This document shows, piece after piece, positions 57,151 to 64,000 of a stretch of 64,000 bases of DNA. Below the pieces are notes generated by a model, which had not been told where the DNA came from, did not search any database, and saw only the letters and a list, made by a program, of their open reading frames with translations. Every line of letters starts with the position of its first letter. The first letter of the stretch is position 1. Source of the DNA: GCA-2746605 sp963704835 (lineage in GTDB: Bacteria; Bacteroidota; Ignavibacteria; Ignavibacteriales; Melioribacteraceae); assembly GCA_963704835.1 (NCBI GenBank), contig CAVPHW010000032.1, positions 1-64,000 of the forward strand. The letters are read 5' to 3'. The position numbers and the translations under genes are program-made.

Positions 57151-59433
57151 TTGGTCAAAAAATCAACATATTTTCATTTCTTAAGAACGGTTTCGTTCAG
57201 CTCAATATTTATGTTTATTTACTTTACAAGTAATCTTATAAATGTTGCCCAGTCAAACAGCACATCAAATATTACAGTACCAAAAACAGTGGATGAAGTT
57301 TTAGATAGTTTAACTATTGCACTTAAAAATGCAAAAAATGACTCTACTAAAATTACTTTACTGAATACCATTGCTTGGCATCTTGCACCTTCAGACATGG
57401 ATAAAAGTATTGTTTTTGCTGATTCTGCAATTAAAATTTCAAACAAAAATAATTGGAAAATAAGGAAGGCTAAAGCCTTAAATATCAAGGGTGAGGCGCT
57501 AAGAAACAAAGGACTATTTGAAGAAGCATTAATACAGCATAAATTTGCTTTAAAAATATTTAATGAACTAAATGACGCATCAAATATTGCAAAAACAGAA
57601 AGTGCAATTGGAATAGCATATTTTAATCTTTCAGATTTTTCAAAATCTTTCAATCATTTTGATAGTGCGCTTGAAATTTATAGAAAGCTTGAAGATCAAG
57701 ATGGCATTCTAAATTCATACGGTTATATCGGGGTAGTTCTAAGCAATTTTAAGCAACATGATAATGCAATAAAATACTTTGAAACCGCCTTACAAATTGC
57801 AAGGGAAACTAAAAATGTAGGCAAAGTTGCCATTCAGCTTAACAATCTTGGTTTAACTTTTGTTGAACTAAAAGAGTACACAAAGGCAATAAGTTACTAT
57901 AAAGAAGCTCTCCGTGAATTTAAAAGTATTAATGATGAGTTTAATTATTCTATTGTTTTAGGGAATATCGGAATACCACAATCTAATCTCTTGGATTATG
58001 ATGGGGCAATCAAGTCATTTGAAGAATCCCTAGAGCTAGCTATTAAGTTGGGGGATAATTATGGTATAGCTCATCAGCACGGAAATCTTGGAGAGCTTTA
58101 TCTAAAAATGGAGAAAGACACTAAATTAAAATTGGTATCTAACGAGGGAGGAGTTTTTTTAGAAAAAGCTATTAAACACTTAAAATTATCAATTGCTGAA
58201 TTTGCATCTAATGGTGCTCTTGAAGACCAAAAAGATTATTTAATTATACTTTCTAATGCTTACAAGTATTCCGGGAACTACAAAAATGCCTTAGAAAGCT
58301 ATTCAGAAGCTAACATTTTACAAGACTCCATTCAAGCGAAAGAAAACCTTAAGCTAACTGCAAGTTTAGAAATTAAACAAGAACTTGAAAACAAAGAGAA
58401 AGAAATAACTATTCTCAATCAAGACAAAGAATATGAAGCAATGCTTAAAACTGCAATAACCATTTTTTCATTATTAATAATGTTCATTGCCGGACTTATA
58501 TTTTATTTCTTTAGAAAAAAGCAAAAAGATAACGTTTTATTGCAAAAAAACATTGTAATTAGGCAAGAAGTTGAAAACAGCTTAAGAATTAATGAGACCG
58601 AACTAACCAAGCATAAAAACAACCTTGAAGATTTAGTAAAAGATAGAACTAAAAAACTTGAAAGTGAGATTTTTGATCACCAACAAACAGAACAAGCCCT
58701 TTTAAAAGCCGTTGAAAGAGCGGAAATTGCAAATAATGCCAAATCAATTTTCCTTGCAAATATGAGTCATGAGTTAAGAACTCCGCTTGTGGGTATTTTG
58801 GGTTACTCAGATTTATTAACCTCTATAGTTGAAGATGAAGATGCAAAGGAAATGGCTGAAGGTATAAACAGAACCGGAAATAGATTGTTAACAACACTTA
58901 GCCTTGTTTTAGATTTAGCAAGAATCGAATCGGATAAATATGAAATTGATATAAAGGAAATTGATGTTATTAAGCAGTTAAAAGAAACTTATGGTGCATT
59001 TAAAGGTTTGGCAGAAAAGAAAAACTTGAAACTTGTATTAGATCTTCATTCAGACAGATTTGTTCAAAATACTGATCCCGGAATGTTAAATGTTATCTTA
59101 GATAATTTAGTAAATAATGCATTAAAGTTTACTAAAAATGGCGAAGTAAGAATTGTTTCTAATGTTGATTACAACGAAAATAATCCGCGATTAATTATCA
59201 AAGTTTCTGATACTGGCGTTGGAATGAAACAAAAAGATCTTCCTCTTATTTTTGATGAGTTTAAGCAGCTTAGCGAAGGTTTTACAAAAGATTTCCAAGG
59301 AAGTGGTTTGGGTCTCTCCATTACAAAGAAATTTGTTGATCTATTGGGTGGAATAATAACAGTAGAAAGTGAACAAGGGAAAGGATCAACATTTACAATT
59401 AGCTTCCCAATTCAAATTAAGGCTGTTGCATAA
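57151..59433 (+). CDS. TPR-containing sensor histidine kinase
   Basis: A 760-residue membrane kinase. The TTG start at 57151 gives a signal/anchor segment (about 12-32). It is followed by a periplasmic array of about seven tetratricopeptide repeats (about 75-400; for instance AKALNIKGEALRNKGLFEEALIQH and NNLGLTFVELKEYTKAISYYKEAL), a membrane span (about 434-452) and a coiled coil. The HisKA domain carries FLANMSHELRTPLVGILGYS (phospho-acceptor His, about 547). The HATPase domain carries the N-box NVILDNLVNNALKF, the G1 box SDTGVGM and the G2 box GSGLGLSI. No response regulator gene is adjacent, so it is an orphan whose partner lies elsewhere. No clear ribosome site is seen at the TTG. Confidence 0.92.
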   Translation: MVKKSTYFHFLRTVSFSSIFMFIYFTSNLINVAQSNSTSNITVPKTVDEVLDSLTIALKNAKNDSTKITLLNTIAWHLAPSDMDKSIVFADSAIKISNKNNWKIRKAKALNIKGEALRNKGLFEEALIQHKFALKIFNELNDASNIAKTESAIGIAYFNLSDFSKSFNHFDSALEIYRKLEDQDGILNSYGYIGVVLSNFKQHDNAIKYFETALQIARETKNVGKVAIQLNNLGLTFVELKEYTKAISYYKEALREFKSINDEFNYSIVLGNIGIPQSNLLDYDGAIKSFEESLELAIKLGDNYGIAHQHGNLGELYLKMEKDTKLKLVSNEGGVFLEKAIKHLKLSIAEFASNGALEDQKDYLIILSNAYKYSGNYKNALESYSEANILQDSIQAKENLKLTASLEIKQELENKEKEITILNQDKEYEAMLKTAITIFSLLIMFIAGLIFYFFRKKQKDNVLLQKNIVIRQEVENSLRINETELTKHKNNLEDLVKDRTKKLESEIFDHQQTEQALLKAVERAEIANNAKSIFLANMSHELRTPLVGILGYSDLLTSIVEDEDAKEMAEGINRTGNRLLTTLSLVLDLARIESDKYEIDIKEIDVIKQLKETYGAFKGLAEKKNLKLVLDLHSDRFVQNTDPGMLNVILDNLVNNALKFTKNGEVRIVSNVDYNENNPRLIIKVSDTGVGMKQKDLPLIFDEFKQLSEGFTKDFQGSGLGLSITKKFVDLLGGIITVESEQGKGSTFTISFPIQIKAVA

Positions 59434-59812
59434 ATAAAGCTTATTTAGTAAAACCTATCTAAAACATTTAGTCATTTCTTTAAACTCAAATTCATCGACC
59501 GATTAGAATAAAACACTGATATTCCTTTTGAAATATCATTCATATAATAATTTCTACTATAAATTGAGTGAGAAATACTTTCCTCAATTGAATTTGTTTA
59601 CCCATTTATTGAGCATTTACTTGAATTAGAATGTAACACTTAGAACCATAAACCTCCGAGGTTTTTGGTTTATCTTTTCCAAACCTCGGAGGTTTTATGT
59701 AAAACAAATATGCAAAACATCCTCATTACGTGTGGGTGCTTGTCTGGTGCAAGGGTGAAACAAAGAGTCCACAATACAATGAAAATAATTTGGAGTGACT
59801 TTTGTTTAAAAC
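59434..59812. other. Intergenic stretch with a double palindrome
   Basis: No gene is seen on either strand. It contains the hairpin at 59650-59696, listed separately. The 3' end of the histidine kinase transcript and that of the minus-strand lipoprotein converge here. Confidence 0.5.
59650..59696. terminator. Double-palindrome hairpin (AAACCTCCGAGGTTT type)
   Basis: Two arms, AAACCTCCGAGGTTT and AAACCTCGGAGGTTT, pair with each other around an 18-base loop, and each arm is itself nearly self-complementary. The right arm ends in TTTT, so it can stop transcripts from the histidine kinase side. The form is that of a dispersed palindromic repeat as well as a terminator. Confidence 0.6.
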
Positions 59813-59845
59813 AAAAAACCCGCTTTCAAAATTGAGAGCGGGTTT
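59813..59845 (-). terminator. Rho-independent terminator of the minus-strand lipoprotein
   Basis: On the minus strand a 12-bp stem (AAACCCGCTCTC pairing with GAAAGCGGGTTT, one G-T pair) is followed by a T-rich tail (TTTTTTGTTTT). It lies 26 bases after the stop codon at 59871. Confidence 0.85.
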
Positions 59846-59870
59846 CATGAATTCTATTTTTAAGTTTTAT

Positions 59871-60465
59871 TTATTTTGTTCTAGTCCATCCATATCTAGA
59901 GAAGTGAGGAATTTCTGCACCAAATATACTTAAGATTCCAAATTTTTCGTTTACATATGAATTTGTATATTTTAGTGATTCTTTTTCTCCATCTAAATAG
60001 TTGAAATTTAGGTTTGATGCATCTAAGGTGCTAAAATCAACTCCAACAAAACTAAGATCTAAAATAACCGGTTTAACAAAAGTAAATGGTGTTGGATATA
60101 GTTGTACAGAATAATTAGCAAAATCAAATATCATATCGAATGTTAATTTTCCTTTATATGCGTTTTGAGGAATAGTTAACTTAGCATTCATAGAAATTAG
60201 CTTACCATTAACAAAAGAAGTTTCTGAAACTATTAATTCGACCACCTTTTGCACCATCAACAGTAAAATTCTTAGAAACAATTGTTAAAGTCTTGCTTGC
60301 ATCATTATAACTAACATCTGAACTGCTTGATCCACTCCCCAATATTACTCTACCTTTATTAAGGTTACCCGCAACTTCATTTGATGGTTCTAAAATTGAG
60401 TTATCATCTTGACAACCAACCATAAAGAATAGTGATGTTAAAATTAAAATTGCTACTTTTTTCAT
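59871..60465 (-). CDS. Secreted lipoprotein, unknown function (1 frameshift)
   Basis: A 197-residue lipoprotein (lipobox LFFMVGC, Cys near 18) whose mature part starts with a Ser/Asn-rich linker and continues as a beta-rich domain. That domain reads KTLTIVSKNFTVDGAKGG, then after an extra base near 60235 continues as VSETSFVNGKLISMNAKLTIPQ and AYKGKLTFDMIFDFANYSVQLYPTPF, and ends HFSRYGWTRTK. No family is recognised. It has its own terminator (59813-59845) and is divergent from the symporter operon; the CRP-like site at 60538 lies between them. Confidence 0.7.
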
Positions 60466-60537
60466 TTTGATGCTCCCGTTTGTTTTGTAAAATGTTTTTT
60501 CTTTGAGGGTATTTTCGGTGCTTTAAGTTTAAAGTTT

Positions 60538-60553
60538 AGTGATCTATATCACA
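60538..60553. promoter_or_regulatory. CRP/FNR-type palindrome between divergent genes
   Basis: A GTGAT CTAT ATCAC palindrome (60539-60552) flanked by A on each side matches the CRP consensus (TGTGA-N6-TCACA) at nine of ten positions. It lies 73 bases upstream of the minus-strand lipoprotein ATG and 108 bases upstream of the plus-strand small membrane gene, so a Crp/Fnr-family regulator could act on either. Confidence 0.5.
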
Positions 60554-60660
60554 TGTAAATTTGCACTTATTAGCTGGTCAATTTTGCTAAAATATTTAAT
60601 TCTTGTAGGAAGTGATTGGGGAATTACTCTATATTTACATCATATTTTTTTGGAAATAAT

Positions 60661-60873
60661 ATGCTCACATTCTCTCAAACATGGCTCCCCTTTATTTACC
60701 TATATGTTGTTGGCGGAATATTCTTTTTAAGTGGATTGATAATTGTAAGAAAATCTAAAGCAATAAACTTGGAAAAGAAAAGACACAGATATTGGTGGAG
60801 AGTTACAATTTTCGGCTTCTTTTATTTTATGGCAATCCATGCTGCATTGATATTGACAGCTTTATATCTATAA
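60661..60873 (+). CDS. Small two-span membrane protein preceding the symporter
   Basis: A 70-residue protein from ATG 60661 with two membrane spans (about residues 10-29 and 48-68) joined by a basic loop (IVRKSKAINLEKKRHRYWWR). The ATG is preceded by GGAAA. It ends 38 bases before the symporter gene and is probably co-transcribed. Small two-span partners exist for some sodium/solute symporters (for example the actP-yjcH and DUF4212 arrangements), so an accessory role is plausible but unproven. Confidence 0.65.
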   Translation: MLTFSQTWLPFIYLYVVGGIFFLSGLIIVRKSKAINLEKKRHRYWWRVTIFGFFYFMAIHAALILTALYL

Positions 60874-60911
60874 CAATAATTCAACTTTTTTAAAATTAAT
60901 TAAGATAAAAT

Positions 60912-63009
60912 ATGGAAGTTCATCACAGTTTAGGAACAGCTACAGATTGGATTGTAATAATAGTATATTTTATTGCTATTATGGCATTTGGCTCATTTTT
61001 CAGCAAATACAATAGAACTACAACTGATTTCTTTTTTGGCGGCAGACGGTTTGCATGGTGGTTAATTGCAATGAGTATTGTTGCAACCGGTGTTGGAAGC
61101 CATAGTTTTATTAAATATTCAGCAAAAGGATTTGAAGCCGGCCTATCTTCTACTATGACATATATGAATGATTGGTTTTTTGTCCCTTTCTTCATATTTG
61201 GATGGCTGCCCATAATAATTTATACTAAAATAAGGTCCATTCCTGAATATTTTGAAAAAAGGTTCTCACCGGTTACTAGGTTTTTAGCTACAATTCTACT
61301 TTTAATGTATATGATAGGTTATGTTGGCATTGGATTTTTAACAATGGGGAAGGCAATTTTGCCATTATTGCCAAATGAATTCACCATGTTAGGTATTCAT
61401 TTTGATGTAACTTTAATGGGTTTAGTAATTGTAATTGCCGTTATTGTTGGGGTTTACATTACTTATGGTGGACAAACCGCAGTTATTTTTACAGATTTAG
61501 CGCAAGGGTTTGTATTGATCTTTGCTGGTATGTTAGTTTTCTTTCTAGGAATAGATTACGTTGGAGGCTTTGGGATTTTTTGGGATTTACTCCCCGCAAG
61601 TTTTAAACTACCTTTAGCAGATTTTAATGATCCCCCAGGTTTTAATTTTGTGGGAATATTCTGGCAAGATGGCATTGCCGGTTCAGTTGGGTTTCTTTTC
61701 ATGAACATGGGTTTGGTTATGCGCTTTATGGCCACAAAAAGTGTGGATGAAGGTCGTAAAGCAGCTACGTTTAATATTCTATTTATGCTTCCTCTTTCAG
61801 CAATTGTTGTTGGTAATGCTGGTTGGATTGCTAAAGCAATTTCTATTGTTAATCCTGATGTAATTCCACCTGATACAAATCCTGACGCAATATTTGTTGT
61901 AGTTGCTAATGTAATTGCTCTTCCTGGAGTATTTGGATTTGTTATGGCAGCATTGACAGCAGCATTAATGTCAACTGTTGATACTCTTTTAAATGCAACT
62001 GCCGCAGTTTATATTAATGATGTTCACCGTCCGGCAAAAAAATGGCTAAACAAAAAAGTTCTTTCACTGAAAGAAGAAGATAAACAAGAATTGGGAGCTG
62101 CAAGAATTGCGACGGCATTTTTTACAATTATTGGTGTATTAGCAGTTATTCCATTTAGTGCTTTTCCAACTGTATATGAAGCTCATGGTTATTTTCATTC
62201 AACTTTAACTCCACCATCTGGTGGTTGCAATTTTTCTTGGAGTTTTCTGGAAAAAATTTACAAATGCATCTGTTATTGCAACTTTTGTGGTTGGTGTTGC
62301 TCTCATGGTTCTAGGAATGTACTATCCTCGTCCTCTTATACAAATTTTTGATCACGGTACTTTGTTCGATCCAAAACATCCTTACACCTATATTGGGGCA
62401 TTATATAATTTGTTTGTTTGTGTATTAGTTGGAGTTCTTACAACTGTAACACGAGACCAGCAAAGAAGTATAGTGGAATATATCAAAAAGAAACCAAATC
62501 ATAGTGCAATTATGTCCGGAATGACATTTTTTGCCGGTGGTATATTTATGGTGATAATATTCAATCTTTTTTCCTTACCGATATTGCTATTCCTTACAGT
62601 TGTTCTATTAGTATTTATTGTAATCTCATCAAATTATTATTCTAAATATTCAGAAGAAACACATACTGAAGGTTTAACAATTTGGGGTCTTGCAAAGGCA
62701 AAAGAAACGTTTAAAGGAAGCAAGGTAAATGATCGTGATGGCGAATTAATTAAAGTTAATTGGAAATTAAAAGAATCAACAGAAGATCTAATGTTTTTCT
62801 CTAAAAATGACATGGTAAAGTTAGCCGCTGAAAAAGGTGATCTAATTTATTTATGTGATGCAAGAAAAATATTTGGTGGATTAAAATCAGTTCACTCTAC
62901 ATTTGGAGAACCGCATAATGAAGATGGAATTGTATATATATCTCAAGAACATATTGATCAAGGTCAGTTTGTGAATGGCAAAATTGTTACTGCTGAAAAG
63001 GAGATGTAA
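60912..63009 (+). CDS. Sodium/solute symporter (SSS family) with C-terminal extension (1 frameshift)
   Basis: A 698-residue secondary transporter of the SSS family after removing an extra T near 62218. About 13-14 membrane spans are visible. The core carries TTDFFFGGRRFAWWLIAMSIVATGVGSHSFI (early helix pair), YITYGGQTAVIFTDLAQGFVLI (TM5-6, family signature) and MAALTAALMSTVDTLLNATAAVY (TM8, with the sodium-site Ser and Thr). After the last span an additional soluble tail of about 130 residues follows (GLAKAKETFKGSKVNDRDG ... LIYLCDARKIFGGLKSVHS), longer than usual for the family. Substrate could be a sugar, but no specific marker is visible. Confidence 0.9.
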
Positions 63010-63041
63010 ATAATAATTAAGAAATGAATGATATTATAATG

Positions 63042-63076
63042 ATTCCGGACATTCTGCTAAGGCAGAATTCCGGAAT
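63042..63076. terminator. Hairpin after the symporter (ATTCCGG type repeat)
   Basis: A 15-bp stem with one bulged C (63042-63057 with 63062-63076, TAAG loop) lies 33 bases after the symporter stop. No clear T-tract follows, so the ATTCCGGAAT-like arms suggest a dispersed palindromic repeat that may also act as a 3' end. Confidence 0.55.
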
Positions 63077-63122
63077 GACAATCGCTTTATTAACTTAAGT
63101 GGTAAATTCACATTAAATCTAT

Positions 63123-64000
63123 TTATTGTTTTGGTTTCATAAAACGAACAAACTTTTCACCATCCCATTCAGTTATTTTGCTTACTAATAAATCATTGTA
63201 CAATTTGTCATTGGTAAAAGGTGGATTTAATTCTCCTTTTATTATTAGACTATCTCTATTAAACTGAAAAGCATCACCAATAAGCGTCCAAGCTGAATCA
63301 AAACTATTGTTAAATGCATAATAGACAGCAATATCAATATCAGGGTGATATTCGTTCACACCAACATTATAAGTAAACTTTTCTTTTTGGTAAAATGTTG
63401 AACTAGTTCCATTAAATCTATTTTTAAAATATTCGCAAATATCGGTTTTTTCAAATAATAAAAATTTCGTCATCTTTGCCATTGGAATATCTTTAAATAA
63501 ATAATTATTGGTGCTTGGAGTTTGACCATTCAAATCTGATAAATTAATAAGTAATGCAAACGCTGATTCTAACCCATTGTTTATTCCGCCAATAAAAATC
63601 TCCAACTCTCCATCATTATTATAATCTTCAATTTCACCAAAGCCAAAATGTCCTTGGCTCCATAAAGTTCCTTCAATTCTCTTACCCGTTTTGGCGTCCA
63701 ATTTGTAAACAGCTGATGGGAAAAAAAAATGTGATGAAGCGGCAAATAGTATTGTTTTACTATTTACTTTTTTAATGTCAATTAATCTAGAAAGATGCTC
63801 ATCCTTATAAATTTCTCTTTCAGTTGCAACGGAATCTCTAAATTTATATTTCCAAATTAGCTTGCCCGCAAAATCGAAACAAGCAATTCTTCCTTGATTC
63901 TCAATATCCTGAATAGTTAATACTTCATGGGTTAATAATACTTCATTTATTCCATCATCATCAACATCATATATTCTACAATAATATTTTACAATTATTG
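63123..64000 (-). CDS. FG-GAP/VCBS-like beta-propeller protein, 5' end outside window (1 frameshift)
   Basis: The C-terminal part of a minus-strand gene that runs off the right edge. Repeated Asp-rich segments (YDVDDDGINEVLLTHE, EDYNNDGELEIFIGG) and PQQ-like pieces (ACFDFAGKLIWKYKF, VYKLDAKTGKRIEGTLW) are those of FG-GAP/VCBS or PQQ-type propellers. An extra T in the run near 63722 splits the frame (FFFPSAVYKLDAKTG when repaired). The C-terminal 90 residues (NVGVNEYHPDIDIAVYYAF ... EWDGEKFVRFMKPKQ) form a separate beta-rich tail. Function unknown. Confidence 0.75.
   Translation of the reverse strand, partial: IIVKYYCRIYDVDDDGINEVLLTHEVLTIQDIENQGRIACFDFAGKLIWKYKFRDSVATEREIYKDEHLSRLIDIKKVNSKTILFAASSHFFFPSAVYKLDAKTGKRIEGTLWSQGHFGFGEIEDYNNDGELEIFIGGINNGLESAFALLINLSDLNGQTPSTNNYLFKDIPMAKMTKFLLFEKTDICEYFKNRFNGTSSTFYQKEKFTYNVGVNEYHPDIDIAVYYAFNNSFDSAWTLIGDAFQFNRDSLIIKGELNPPFTNDKLYNDLLVSKITEWDGEKFVRFMKPKQ

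Overview
The window is AT-rich bacterial DNA that fits the Ignavibacteriota (Ignavibacteria, Bacteroidota/Chlorobi superphylum). Four secreted proteins end in type IX secretion (T9SS) sorting domains, three of them carrying the NYPNPFN signature typical of that group. There is a PorV/PorQ-type T9SS partner, a TonB receptor with an N-terminal carboxypeptidase-like domain, and promoter and leader features of the Bacteroidota type. This placement is inferred from protein style, not from a marker gene. No rRNA, CRISPR array, insertion sequence or intact tRNA was seen.

Layout. (1) 1-12.3 kb, all plus strand: a ribokinase-like kinase (5' end outside the window), a secreted LVIVD-repeat beta-propeller protein, a sugar ABC importer (two permeases and a binding lipoprotein), four consecutive ADP-ribosylglycohydrolase-family enzymes, the importer ATPase and a secreted esterase. 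I read this as one uptake and hydrolysis pathway for a ribosyl- or similar N/O-glycoside, with a kinase acting on the released sugar. (2) 12.3-15.1 kb: a gene-poor accessory segment with the 3' half of a tRNA-Lys-like gene, its terminator, a broken minus-strand gene, a small lipoprotein, a DUF2975-like membrane protein and hairpin-bearing GTATAAC/GTTATAY motifs that faintly resemble integron cassette borders. (3) 15.1-49.6 kb, all plus strand: a large glycan locus. It has a GH32/GH43-superfamily enzyme and a LacI regulator with two matching operators. Next come a 1225-residue secreted protein built from three nearly identical repeats, a TonB receptor, a giant secreted partner, a PorV-like protein, a parvulin-like chaperone and a second ABC importer. 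The rest is a GT4 fused to an (alpha/alpha)6-like domain, three GH130 enzymes, a lipoprotein related to the GT4 C-terminal domain, a GH2 beta-mannosidase, two large exported putative glycosidases and a second importer ATPase. GH130 plus GH2 mannosidase points to a beta-mannoside substrate. (4) 49.8-64 kb: housekeeping and envelope genes: a DUF4230 protein, an ABC-F ATPase, a minus-strand trio of envelope proteins, small membrane proteins, a TPR histidine kinase, a lipoprotein, a sodium/solute symporter with a 70-residue companion, and a partial FG-GAP-like protein.

Quality note. About 18 genes are interrupted by frameshifts. Where the reading could be rebuilt, nearly all are single extra bases, often in short homopolymers, and removing them gives coding lengths exactly divisible by three. 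This pattern fits uncorrected long-read errors better than gene decay, so these genes are annotated as whole CDSs spanning the breaks, with the breaks listed.
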